Origin: Psococerastis gibbosa
Lineage: Eukaryota > Arthropoda > Insecta > Psocodea > Psocidae
DNA length: 64,000 nucleotides
Assembly: GCA_963971405.1 (NCBI GenBank)
Contig: OZ020490.1
Coordinates: 13,006,874 to 13,070,873, forward strand
Direction: 5' to 3'
Made by a program: the position numbers and the translations under genes. The notes beneath the pieces were generated by a model. It was not told where the DNA came from, did no database searches, and was given only the letters and a program-made list of their open reading frames with translations. Numbering within the stretch: the first letter of the stretch is position 1; each line of letters begins with the position of its first letter. Below are positions 42,176-52,870 of this stretch, one piece after another.

Positions 42176-43744
42176 CTTATTAGCACCTGTGCACAAAAGC
42201 ATTAAAACAAAATACGTTACGGAAACCCTTTTCAGGGGATGAGAAAAGCACCGGACGTATTCAAAACCACTCTCTACAAATGAAAACATCAAGTTACATG
42301 TCCTGACTGCCGATAACATCCCCCTCTAGACTGTCAGAGCCACCACACTCTGTAACTCTGTACATTGAAAATGCGAGCGAATTCTGAGCACACCCTCGAT
42401 TTATTCTTCGGGGCGAGTTGAACGGGCGGGCGGGGGTGGAACATTTTATATAATTTATTAGACGCTCGCGACAAAGACGATGACGCGCACAAAAGACTGC
42501 AGTGGTCTCCCTATGGGATACGAGCATACGACCCCGGACCTATTCAATCTTTTAGACTTGTATGAAATTCTAGATTTTTCTTCGGAAGATTTGCTTTTTT
42601 GTTGTCTCCGACGTATTTATAGCCTAGTTCTTTTGTTGTCAAAATGGATTCGGATTTTCATTCTGTTGAATGGGGATGCCTCTTGATTAAAAAAATATTT
42701 CTTTGTGTACCGAAGGGCAATTTATATCTTATTAAATTTTGATGTCTTTGGCGGTGGGAAAGTTCACAATTACCTTTGTACTTCTGCTAAAATACTCTGA
42801 CTACCGGTCTGATTCATTAAGGGATAACTGCTGTCACCTCTACTTAACCTTTCTAGTACAAATTCATCATTCAAATATTCATATTATTATTATTAATTGA
42901 CTTAATTCAATTATTACAAACTCAACAAGGAATATCAATCATAGATTGGCGATCATCACAACAATCGTAGATACGTAGATACCGTACTTTGCCCCCCCCC
43001 CAAAAAGAAGTCAAGTATGTAGAGTATCGAATGTGCTTAGTCATGAGGACTGTACTAGGGAATTGTAATGCAGTGGTTACCCGTTGCCTTCTGCATCCTT
43101 ACGCCGTTGACTCTTCATTGAGTTCCTCCTCTTGCAAGTTTTTCCCTAGTTTGGATTACCAGAGGTTTGATGAAGTTTGAGTCATGAATTAAGTAGCGTA
43201 CCTGTAGAAAAAAAAATGAATAGTGGTTTCACGGTGGGCTTAGATACTGAAATATTTATTATATTTTATGGGCGATTGTTGAAGTGTTTATGTGAGGACT
43301 TTGGCACTTTGGCAGTCAAAGACTTCAAAGATTTCAATTTGGTCTGAGGCCAGATTCACAATGACCGAAGCCCGAGCTTACACAAGTTCATTTGTGTGAC
43401 TTCATAATTTATCTCCAATTATTTCTTCTGTTAATTAGCTCGAATTATGAATATTTCTTGAAAATGACATACGGTACAGTGGCAATGTTGGCTGACTCTC
43501 AAAGCTGCCCTACCGCAACTCAATGTGTGGGGTTGTTATAGACCTAGGGGTTAAATTCCGGTTGCCCTATCCCAAAGCACTGAATTGATCGATGGGACCA
43601 TTGTGTAGTCTAGAACGGCCATACCAATATATATTAAATATTGCAACACAGTTATCATGGGTATGCAATGTAATCCATGATTTTTTCATAAAACATTTTT
43701 TTATTCAAAACCATGCTTGAGGAAGGAACCTATTCAGCCAAGTG
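42176..43744. other. No supported gene
   Basis: Unique-looking sequence; C tract near 42993-43001. No coding or repeat signature recognised. Confidence 0.35.
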
Positions 43745-43866
43745 CCTCCTCAATTTTTTTTTTAAATCTATTGTAAGTTAATTTATTACGCTCCTACATT
43801 TATTTTCTTATTTTGACCCACAACTACCCCCCCCCCCCCCAAATAATGGGCAGGATCCGTCCCTGA
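43745..43866. mobile_element. hAT-like element P, 3' part
   Basis: TCTATTGTAAGTTAATTTAT, TACGCTCC, a C13 tract and the terminal ATGGGCAGGATCCGTCCCTG. Same family as 15.7 kb. Confidence 0.65.
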
Positions 43867-44582
43867 CTGACACCACCGTCCAGGCGGGGGCGGACAGACA
43901 ACGACTCAGTATGTAGTGACTAAATACATGGAGATTCAAATTTGAAAATTTCGACTTAATGCCATCACATAGGCTAAAACACGCTAAAACAGGGGCCCTA
44001 TAAATGACAATCATCAACTCTAATTTCCGGAAGTATCTTCTGGATGGGAAATACCTCACGTCTCCCTAATTAATTTAATACCCCCCTCTACCCATATTCA
44101 GCAGTCATAATGCCCCCGGGAGGGGGGAGCGGAAAAGGGGGTGGGCCTTGACAAACAGCTGACAGTGCTTAACGCATTTTAATTACTTTGCTTACCTCTT
44201 ATGCTGACCGCAAATTTATATCTTCTACGCCCCCCGTTCTTCATCCCATTTTATCATTATTTTAATATTTGCTTCTGGTGCTGGCGTTTCCGAGTTGAAA
44301 ATGAAAAATATTATTTCCGGGTCTACTGTAGCTTTTTGGAAATTTATTTTGTTTCCATATTCAGCCGAATTCATGAATATTAGTATTTTCAACCAGAGTA
44401 AAACGTAGAGAATGAAGTGGTGAAGGTATGATGTGTGCTATTTTTCATATTTATAATCAATTACTTTAAGTTATTATAATAATTTACTCTTAATTTACAA
44501 TTTACATAAGTTTGAGAAGTATAGGTGACACTTGTGGTGCAAGGAAATAGGCTACTTTAAATGTTATTTTAATTTTATAATG
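43867..44582. other. No supported gene
   Basis: Short G/C-rich islands near 43.88 and 44.12 kb, otherwise AT-rich. Confidence 0.35.
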
Positions 44583-44590
44583 TCCTGAAG

Positions 44591-44992
44591 CAGGGGTTCC
44601 CAAACTGTGGTCCATGGTAGAAAGGCGGTAAATAGGTACATCTGGCTACGCCGATAATATAATCTCTATTCCTTACAAGACAGGGGTTCCCAACCTGTGG
44701 TGCACAGACATATATCAGGTGGTCCACGGGCCAAAGTAAGAAATAAGAAGAAGAAAAACAGCTGAGTTATTGGAAATTTGAAATAAAATACAGTAATTCT
44801 TGATACTGAACTACAAAAACCGCCTGATACCAGTTCTAAACATTTAATCAAATATTAGCACGTAATCTTAGGCACAAGCTACTTAATCTTGGTCCTAGAA
44901 TTGAACGATTTTCCTATCACAGCCATGGGGTTCCACGGACATACTATAAAATAATCTAGTGGTCCACGGACAAAAAGGTTTGGGAAGCCCTG
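44591..44992. mobile_element. hAT-like MITE, 402 bp
   Basis: Ends CAGGGGTTCCCAAACTGTGG and the complement of CAGGGCTTCCCAAACCTTTT, the classic CAGGGGTTCCCAA hAT terminus. Flanks TCCTGAAG (44583-44590) and TCCTGACT (44993-45000) match at 6 of 8. A second internal CAGGGGTTCCCAACCTGTGG starts at 44682. No ORF. Confidence 0.8.
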
Positions 44993-45339
44993 TCCTGACT
45001 CCTGAAGGATTCTTCTTAGTGCGTTTTTGCCGACTAGTAGTAGCTGGTTGCCTAATTGCGTATTTGCAGGAATTAGGGCAATTTAAGTGTAGGTGCTTCT
45101 GGTCCATGGACCGCTAGACCAGTTTCCCTTTCACTGCTTTGTTGTAGTGGCACCGCCTCCATTACCACCACATCTTCCTATACAAACCAGTTTTCTTCAT
45201 CTCAAGTGCTCTTTCACTCAGGGCCGTACCAAGGACATTTCTTCTGGCCAGTGGACCGGCACAATGATCGCTGCTGCTTTTTAATTTTGGGGAATTTATT
45301 TTCCATGTTATTTTATTGTATTTTTCTACAACTGCAGCA

Positions 45340-45430
45340 CCTCTATTACGGTGATTAATGTAACACCGGGGTTTATATAGTACCGGGTTTTATTTTTTGA
45401 ATACCGCATTAGTAAGGTGTCACGTGATTT
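45340..45430. repeat. Fragment of the 7885-8279 TIR family
   Basis: CACCGGGGTTTATA, AATACCGCATTAGTAAGGTG and TCACGTGA align with about 7905-7968. No right end found. Confidence 0.6.
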
Positions 45431-45453
45431 AAAAAAATTATTGAGGGAGGTTC

Positions 45454-45928
45454 CAAATTCAATGTCTTACGTATAGTTTCTAATGTTAATTGCGGACGCA
45501 TTTCTCAGAGCTGGTAATATTTAAAGTCAAACAAGGAAACATATTTTTCGACAATCGCATTTCAAGCCGACAATTTCGTAAACTACAACTACTACCAGGG
45601 GCGTCGCGAGGGTACGGTGATTGGGGGGGGGGGGAAGAGGACATAGCGATTTCCCAACTCTGGCATGTGAATATTCCAACTCAATATTCTAATAAATATA
45701 TCAATTATCATACACAAATTATACACAGACCCCCGCATTGGCGTAAATGATTCATTAGGTACCGGTAAACGGTGACAAAGTCGATCAACTTCAATGTCTT
45801 ACCCATAGTTTCTAAAGTTAATTGGGGACGTGTTTCCCAGAGCTGGCAACATTTGAAGCCAAAACTGGAAGCATATTTTTCGACAATCGCAATTTGAAAC
45901 TGATAATTTCGCAAACTACAACTACTAA
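45454..45928. repeat. Pair of 143-bp direct repeats
   Basis: 45454-45596 and 45787-45928 share CAATGTCTTAC, ATAGTTTCTAA, CAGAGCTGG, CATATTTTTCGACAATCGCA and AAACTACAACTACTA in register, about 80% alike. The 190 bp between holds a G tract after CCAGGGGCGTCGCGAGGG. Confidence 0.75.
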
Positions 45929-46021
45929 TCTTCTACAAACCTGTCCCCGAAAGACTCGAATAACACAACTTTTCCAAACTCAATTCCATTGGGCCCTAAA
46001 ATAAACGCCAGTCTATCGCAG

Positions 46022-46081
46022 TGGCGGCGGAATTACTATTGGGCAGGGGGGGGGGCAGACTGCCCCCACCTTCCGCCGCCA
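46022..46081. repeat. 60-bp G-tract foldback
   Basis: TGGCGGCGGAA (46022-46032) and TTCCGCCGCCA (46071-46081) are perfect inverses. Inside them GGGCAG and CTGCCC also pair around a G10 tract. The left side reads CAGTGGCGG, like a hAT end. Confidence 0.7.
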
Positions 46082-46639
46082 TTACTCATTCCCCCACACT
46101 TCTGCAGTAAGTGTGTAATTGTTAACTGTTAAGTGCCACTTATTGACAAAAGTACAAAACTGTCTGAAAAGCTGTGGTTTAATGCACTTGACAGGGGGCT
46201 GCGAAGGAGGGGGGAAGGGGCTACGGGGGCAATTCTAATGGAGCCGCGGTTTCAAAGCAAAGGACCTCCCCGACCTACTTGCCCTTTTGGACCCTTTTAA
46301 CTTTGACCATAACCTTCCTCATCAATCCTATTCGGCTACGCGTTCCAGATTTAATTATGTACCGCAGTTAATAGAGGGAGGGCTACTTGAAAGTTAGCCC
46401 AACGGTAATAACGATTGAGGTTAAACTTTGAATATTTAGTTCTGCGCTACTTTGTTCTCCCCAATTTCAAAGTTCTCTATTGGCGTAATGCCATGGTATA
46501 TTACAGTCGACCGTTACCCATCAAAAAAAGAGGGTGAGATAATATTGTTGGTTTTAAAGAGTTTAAATCTTTTATGTTTAGAGGGGGGGGGGAGGACTCA
46601 GGATTCATCCGTGGGTACGGCCTTGCCAGGGATTTTCTT
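46082..46639. other. No supported gene
   Basis: G-rich patches at 46.20 and 46.58 kb; no ORF with motif. Confidence 0.35.
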
Positions 46640-46945
46640 CAGCAGGGCGGAAAAAGGGTCCCGGGCCAAAGAGAAACGGGCTTCTCTCTCCAAAAGCTGT
46701 CTATGTGGTCGTGTAGTAGTGGTATAGACTCCGACTTTCGGCATTGACATGTAGAGTAGTGGTACAGTCTCCGACGTTCACCCGAAAGGTTGTTGGTTCG
46801 AGTCCCACGCTTGCTAAACCTTCTTTCCAAGACTCGGAGGGCATGTAAAGCAGGTGGTCCCGAGTTTTGCTAGTTGAGTGTAACAGCCCTAACTCCACTA
46901 TGTTGGCTTAGTAATAGAACAAAATCTCAATATTTATTTATTTAT
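46640..46945 (+). repeat. SINE-B with partial head duplication
   Basis: A partial head (GTAGTAGTGGTATAGACTCC, near 46715) precedes a full copy from 46745: TGTAGAGTAGTGGTACAGTC, B box GGTTCGAGTCCC, GTGTAACAGCCCTAACTCCA and an ATTT tail at about 46926. Confidence 0.75.
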
Positions 46946-47084
46946 CTATGAACTGCACTATAAATTATACAAGCTATGGCAACTCTCGGAAGTCCCCCCG
47001 TTGGAATATATTATAAATACCAAATCGCTCCTTTCTGTGTCCGCCTCTAGACTTTGCAGAATAACTTTTCACTGACGAAGCAGT

Positions 47085-47310
47085 AGAATCCGGGATGGGA
47101 GGACGTGGTCGTTCTGAAATCGTACTTTGTTTGCAAACATTTCGTCAACATCTGCGGTCGACATCTTCAGTGGAACTGCGTAGACTTGTAAGATTGTATC
47201 TCGGAGGCTCAGCAGCTGAAACGTGATAAGTTTGGAAGTACGCTTTCAGACCACGGCCTATTATCCCGGCTCTGACAGCTTCGTCAAGTAACTCCGGCCT
47301 TGAAAGCCTC
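47085..47310 (-). repeat. Penelope-like repeat next to the host exon
   Basis: It matches 30.42-30.73 kb: CATCTGCGGTCGACATCTTC, ATTGTATCTCGGAGGCTCAG, then inverted AAGTTTGGAAGTACGC and TAACTCCGGCC. The hammerhead-like core (47111-47176, minus) keeps CUGAAGA, the same 6-bp stem II and GAAA, but stem III is altered by a GCAAACAAA change. Confidence 0.7.
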
Positions 47311-47395
47311 TGTAATTTTACTATACAAATTTTTACTGTTTACAATCCTTATATATATATCTGAAATTAAATTAATCTTATTTATTTCAGATAAA

Positions 47396-49047
47396 ATGGC
47401 AACGTTGGATCAAGAAATGAATGTCGTTGATTCGGCAACTGCCATGGATGAAAATATGAATTGTAGCACAAGTGATGAATACGGGATGGGCACAGGGGTG
47501 CGGAAAAAAGAGAATAATGGCAACACTGTAGGATTAGATGCAGAAAAGAAGAAAAGGTTCTTCCAGAAATATTTTTATCAACAAGACTACCAGGAAGCTT
47601 TGCGATCGTTACTATGGGAACCGTATGAATGTAGAAATAGGGGAGGGGAAATGGATGAGCAAGGAGAGGATGAAGACGAGGTAGAAGAGGATTGGTGCCT
47701 TTTGGGGTCGAAAGTGCCTAAAAGAAAGTTATCATCTTCTGAGTCTATATCGAGTAGTTCTTCTGAAGGTGCTTGTGCCTTGGACAAAAGGATTTCGTGG
47801 CCGGTTTACCGCAGACCTGGAGGGATTTTCTCCAGCACACGAAGAGGTCGTCCTGGAGAAGAATCGCTGTCCAGCTGGCCATCTCCAGGAGCCGCTGACC
47901 TAGATCGACAACAAATACACAAAGATGGTACTGCTAGTGTCTGGAACGGCCACCAGGGTGCTCTGCCAGTTGACAAACCAGAAATCCGGCAGTATGCGAG
48001 TGAGTGCGGCCAGAGTGGTGTGTATGAGGCCGATTGTACCATGGCCTCTAGTGCTCCCGGTGTCTTGGAACCACCGGACTCGTCGGATAATACAAAATTA
48101 GTTGATGGTACCGTTTTGGATAGACGATCGGCACCCCAGCAACCGGTTTCGGTCCCGTCTGTTACTTCTGTGAGTGTAGTGAATTGTTATCGTGCTGTGC
48201 CAGTGGCCGTGGTCTCCTCACTGCCTACCATAAAGTGCCTAAACACCCAACAGGAGAATGTTTCTAATGTAAACGTCGTGCAGACCTACGTGCGCCCTTT
48301 GCGTAACCCCCCTGCTATCCCTAGCACTTCAAAATCCCGTCCCCTACCTAGGCCAAACAGCGTTCATGTCTCAGGCCTACCTCCTCCTAGCGATTCTACT
48401 CTGCTTACCAATCATAACCGGTCGGTGTCCAACCCGGTATTAGGACAACACCCCAGGCCTTCCCCTAGCCGCTACAGTAGTCAGCAAAACCTACCGATTC
48501 GCGTGGAAACACATTTCGGTGAGACTTTGGAACAATCTCAAACATTCTTTCGACCTCCACCCCCTACGGAAGTCAATGTTATTCACAATAACCCTTCGGT
48601 GCCGAGTGAGCCCTCAAAACCGAGGACATTCACATCAACAGAGGCGCAAACTGATGACATAGGCGTACCTCTGACTGTGCCCCTCCGCAATGTCACAAAC
48701 AGGGAGCAGAGGCGTAGGGAAAGGCGCGAGAGGAGACACCAAAGGCGTTTGCACCAAAGTGCTCTACAGGGGGTGCCTTGGCCGACTGTAGAGGCGACCG
48801 CAGGGGGAGGGCTCCCTGATATCTTGCACTCCCATCTGCCTCCCCCGTACCTAACTGGACAGCCTCTGGCTACGCCTCTGGCTACGCCTCTGCCCCCGGT
48901 TCCCTCCGTTCACGTGGCCGTGCCACCCCCAGTGCCTCCAACGCCCCCCAGTTTATCGCCTCTTGTGGATCCTGCTACTGTGTTAACACCGCAAACGCAG
49001 ACGCTCGGGGTTTATCCGTACCCCTATCCTGCTATCAGCGAACGAAG
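47396..49047 (+). CDS. Host exon: proline-rich protein of unknown family, PPPY motif
   Basis: A 551-codon frame from an ATG in good context (AAAATGG), five bases after a consensus 3' splice site (TTATTTATTTCAG, ends 47390). It closes at AAG|GTAAGG (49045-49053), a consensus 5' splice site that also contains an in-frame TAA. The exon therefore either splices onward in phase 2 after 49047 or ends there. Residues 50-80 are conserved-looking (KRFFQKYFYQQDYQEALRSL). Then come an acidic stretch (84-99), a Ser-rich run (113-124), a long Pro/Ser/Val-rich region, an Arg-rich segment (438-451), LPPPYL (481-486, a PPxY WW-domain ligand) and a Pro-rich end. STEAQTDD and TPQTQTL resemble LC8-binding TQT words. 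No signal peptide or membrane span; I do not recognise the family. Codons upstream of 47396 in the same frame are intron and Penelope-like sequence. Confidence 0.75.
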
Positions 49048-49317
49048 GTAAGGTTTATAGCCTGCATATAATTTCAAAGATATATCCCAGGGGCTAGGCT
49101 ATTATTATATTTGAAACATATTATAGTTCAGTTTAAGAATGTACTTGGCCTCATGGGATAGTGAATCTCCCCATGTCAACGGCCCCACATTGGCCACATT
49201 GAGGTTCAGGATAATACCAACTTACAAACATCGTTTCCGGTATTCCGATTCAACTCCTTAAAAACAACGAATGGACAAATGAGAGCTTGCTCAGATAGGA
49301 GTTGTTAAGGCGTATTT

Positions 49318-49836
49318 CTTTTGCCTACGATCGTAAAACGTAAGTAAATATTTGTGACCAATCAGAGCTCGTTTTCAATTTACTCACATTTTGTGCAATG
49401 AAATGAGAAAAGTAAAATCTGAAGCAGAAGACAATATGCTTTTGTTATTTGTTTTATATTCACCCGCCAAGCTATAATTTTTTTTTTCAGTTCTAAGTTT
49501 TCTCTTCCTCCATTCTTTTATTTGATTAAATCCGTATAACTCAGTAAAAACAACAATAAAAATACGGCATCTACGCACGGTACACACCACAAATCGCAAA
49601 ACATAACCTCAACTTGTTGAATTCAATGATCAAAACGTCAACAAAAACAAAGTTTACAAAAGTAAATTTTTTACTAACCTCCCCGAGGTTGATAAAATAT
49701 TTTACAATCGTAAACTCGAAAGAGGGGAAAAACGGGGAAAAAAATTTACAAGCTCCTCCCATTTTGGTCCAATGAAATGACAATTGTAACATTTTCTAGT
49801 TAAAATTTTACAATCGTAGGCAAAAGAAATACGCTT
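49318..49836. mobile_element. 519-bp TIR element with TTA target duplication
   Basis: Left AGGCGTATTTCTTTTGCCTA and right complement AAGCGTATTTCTTTTGCCTA continue as CGATCGTAAAA and CGATTGTAAAA (about 31 bp, 2 mismatches). TTA sits at 49315-49317 and 49837-49839. No transposase ORF; non-autonomous, PIF/Harbinger-like by target duplication. It lies 270 bp downstream of the host exon. Confidence 0.85.
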
Positions 49837-49839
49837 TTA

Positions 49840-50259
49840 GGCTTGAATAATACATTACGAAACCCCCTTATAACACACTGTAATATTGCTCCAACATTCG
49901 ATCCAATAAATATGTCTCTAAGAGAAAATGGGGCGTGAAATTATAAAAATTCAGAGTCAATCCTGTATTCAACGTAAACAATACAAATATTGCTTTGTTC
50001 GAATAAATATTAGATGGGATGTATAGTTTCTTCTTCGTCTTAAAATGCCTCTTTTTTCGATTGTCTATTTGTTAAGGTTAATGGAAAAGGTTAATGACAA
50101 TGGGCTCCGCCCTAATTGTTCGATGACTATGAGAGCCTCTAATGACTAATAACACAACAGGCAATGTAGGTCCAACTAACCTTTTGTTAAATCTAACGAT
50201 TGGTTTCCACCGATTTTTGCGCATTATCTACTCATATATATATATATATATATATTAAT
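49840..50259. other. No supported feature
   Basis: AT-rich; (TA)n at about 50233-50254. CAATGGGCTCCGCCCTAATT (50099) resembles 8.73 kb (CAATGGGCTCAGCCCTAATT), an unclassified short repeat. Confidence 0.45.
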
Positions 50260-50420
50260 TATTTGCATACAAACAATTCAATGAATGTATCTGAATAACC
50301 TCTTCAGTCGCCTCTGTCGGTAATACCTGTTTTGAGTTACGACAGGTCACCGATCGCATGATGTGTAGAGACTCGCACAAGTACGAACAAGCTACTACCT
50401 CTATGCCTCTATGCCATCGA
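50260..50420 (-). repeat. SINE-C copy
   Basis: ATTTGCATACAAACAATTCA, CCTCTTCAGTCGCCTCTGTC and GTAGAGACTCGCACAAGTAC match 14.57-14.72 kb almost base for base. Confidence 0.8.
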
Positions 50421-50517
50421 AGGCATTAAATATGAAGATGTTATCTTCATTGAGGTCTTCTGCGTTGTCTTCCTTGGTCGGCCACTGGAATTGGTGCTCT
50501 CTATGGTGCCTTCTATC

Positions 50518-51210
50518 CAGGGACTGATCCAGCCCATTTGGGAGGGGGGGGGGGGGTTGTTGCGTGTCAACATAAAACAAACATATGGTTCTGACTGACT
50601 GAACTGACTCCCTCCGGGGTTTTCGCTTGCAAAAGAGGGCTATTAGAACCATTGCGGGTATCCAAGACCAAAGAGTATCTTGCCGGCCCTTATTTGGAGA
50701 ATTTGGTATACTAACTCTACCAGCTCTATATATCTTGGAGCCATTAGTGCATTTGCGGAAAAACCCGCCCCCCAGATCAGGTGATACCCATACCTATGGG
50801 ACCAGAAATAGGGACTGCTTCTTCCGGGAGAGCAGTCGTCTTACGGCTACCCTTAGGTCTCCTAGGGAGATGGGGATCCGGTTGTTTGACAAACTACCCC
50901 GGGAGATTAGGACACTGGATGAGGTAAAAGTTTTTTCAGGGGCCGTCCGTCGGCTACTGTTGGAACAAGTTCCCTACTCGGTTAGGGAATTTTTGACGAA
51001 CCCGATAATACGGTAATTGTGCTCTTTATTTATTTACTATTATTTTGTTATAGACGACAGAAATTGATGACGATGTCCAGAAGCTAGCCCTAGCTAGCTT
51101 GAAAATGGCATGAATATATCTGATATAAACTGATTACATTAAATTAGAGCGTAATAAATAAACTTAACTTACAATAGATTTACTAAAATTTCCCTGTATC
51201 CGTGCATGCT
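50518..51210. mobile_element. hAT-like element P interrupted by a LINE fragment
   Basis: It starts CAGGGACTGATCCAGCCCAT followed by a G tract and GTGTCAACATAAAAC. After about 500 bp of LINE sequence the element P interior reappears (AGCGTAATAAATAAACTTAA, CTTACAATAGATTTACTAAA) and ends near TTTCCCTG. The order agrees with the reverse of 43745-43866. Confidence 0.65.
50600..51016 (+). pseudogene. Jockey-like LINE RT C-terminus
   Basis: The open frame reads LQKRAIRTIAGIQDQRVSCR, PLFGEFGILTLPALYILEPL and YGTRNRD, then RLFDKLPREIRTL and YSVREFLTNPIIR before TAA at 51014-51016. This is the well-known C-terminal region of Jockey/CR1-type RTs (QKRA.R.I.G......CR.LF...GILTLP.LYI). It is 5' truncated but uninterrupted over 130 codons. 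Confidence 0.8.
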
Positions 51211-51709
51211 TCAATAAATTATGGTATTAAGGAGTCGCAGTCTGTAATGCTGAGCATTGTAAAACTGCAAATTTGCATCTCTATAATGATTTAAATGGCG
51301 TGATGCCGGCTCTACCTTAAAACAAAACCTCACCCCCCAACAGCGGGCAAATTAGTCTGTCAAATCGGAAGCTTGCTAACCTATTCATTACCCATCAGGC
51401 TTCATGCTTGGCGTCAGAACAGGCAGCAGTCGAAAACCCGATGGGAGGTGGTCGGGTGGTTAGAACAACAGCCCTAGGGAGGCTACAACAGGATGGTGGT
51501 AGTGAGGGGGGGGGGGGAGGGGATGTCAGAAACAGACAGTTTCACGGCCGCAGAACTGTCAGCTGTGAGGGGGAGGGGAAAGGAGGGAGGGGCCCGGTAC
51601 TATTTATAAATCGGTCATTGTTTTCAAAACACACATCCACTGACTGTAAAGCTGACGTATTTCACTATTTCTTGTCTTCTGGATATTGAGCGCCAACTAA
51701 CCATGTAGT
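51211..51709. other. No supported gene
   Basis: A G-rich tract at 51508-51522; a 93-codon ORF over it is compositionally driven and rejected. Confidence 0.35.
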
Positions 51710-52180
51710 CATGGGCGTAGCTAGGATTCGATCCTGTGGGGGAGGGGGGGGGGGAGGCAGGTGCAAAAGTTCGATTTAATCGATTGGTTTTCGCGGGTTA
51801 ATTAAAAAAAAAGTGGACTATAAAAATTAAAATCTTAAATAAAATAAATAAGGACTTTTTATTGTTTCTATTACTAAGCCAACCTAGCGGAGTTAGGGCT
51901 ATAAAGCACTCTCTTACACTCAACTAGGAAGGCCGGGACCGCCTGCTTTACATGCCCTCCGAAGCATGGCCAGAAAATGTTGCCAGTCTGGGTCTCGAAC
52001 CAACAACCTTTCGGGTGATAGTCAGAGTCCGTACCACTTTGCTACATGTCTTATTCATTATATCTGGTTTAAATTCCCCGCGTTTTTTTATATTGTGTAA
52101 ATTCATTTAAAAAAAAAAGCCAAGTCAATACTTTGGGGGGGGGGGCACGTTCCCCTTGCAGCTCCCTGGCTACGCTCATG
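51710..52180. mobile_element. hAT-like element with 8-bp target duplication, SINE-B inside
   Basis: Ends CATGGGCGTAGCTAGG and the complement of CATGAGCGTAGCCAGG. Flanks CATGTAGT (51702-51709) and TATGTAGT (52181-52188) match at 7 of 8. G tracts lie just inside each end. SINE-B occupies 51845-52060. Confidence 0.85.
51845..52060 (-). repeat. SINE-B nested in a hAT-like element
   Basis: The reverse of SINE-B: AAGCCAACCTAGCGGAGTTA, AGGAAGGCCGGGACCGCC, then B-box complement GGTCTCGAACC and the head complement ending CTACATGTC. Confidence 0.8.
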
Positions 52181-52281
52181 TATGTAGTACATTAGTTTTG
52201 ACGTAATTTCTTGGTGGTTTGATGTGAAGCTTGTATGATTATGTTTCTAGTAAGACTGTCGTGGTACGGTGTTTTTATGTG

Positions 52282-52538
52282 CTGGTATTGATTGATTGGT
52301 GGTAGTTGTGTGGTTGGACACAGTCCCAGGCCACGGTGTGTGCCCATAGGACAGGGGACCTCCTGATTATAGTGGATTCCGAACCACTTGGGAAACACAG
52401 TGAAGTCACACGATTAGTTCAGAGGTGACCAGGACAAGCCCTACCATGTTTCCCTACCGGCACTGTGCACACGACCAAGTTATCTGCATCTTTGAACCTG
52501 CTCGGGTCCGTTGGATTCAACTTGGTAAGGCGGCCGGC
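52282..52538 (-). repeat. SINE-D copy with 11-bp target duplication
   Basis: GTTTTTATGTG at 52271-52281 and 52539-52549 flanks the element. Head complement GGCGGCCGGC is at the right; core GTGGATTCCGAACCACTTGG; a decayed (ACT)-type tail is at the left. Confidence 0.88.
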
Positions 52539-52784
52539 GTTTTTATGTGTTTCTTAAACTACCTAATGCCTTCCAGTGCACATGCTTAAGACAGAGCTAT
52601 TTAGGTTATGGCTGATCACGACACATGATGATTTGGGGATAGACCGTGGCGCACGGACTGATGCTACGATTTCGGCCATTCCGTGTGACCAATGAGCTCA
52701 TTTCTCTGATCTACTTCCTCATGGGGCTGAGCGCCTGATCGTTTCGCCTCTGCTAATACTGTTGCCATTAAGGCTTCGGCATAA

Positions 52785-52870
52785 TCGAGCTGATAGAGAA
52801 CTCGGGTAAGGAACGGAAGGCCGAGGTTCGAGGCTCGATAAATACGACTCGTAAAAGATACTATAATTAT
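52785..52870 (+). repeat. SINE-N, tRNA-like copy
   Basis: TCGAGCTGATAGAGAACTCG (A-box-like) and CGAGGTTCGAGGCTCG (B box), with GGAACGGAAGG between as in 7.45 and 30.2 kb. Confidence 0.5.

Noticed and set aside
47300..47395. Upstream extension of the host exon frame to 47300
   Set aside because: The start is non-ATG and lies in Penelope-like and intronic sequence; a consensus splice acceptor ends at 47390.
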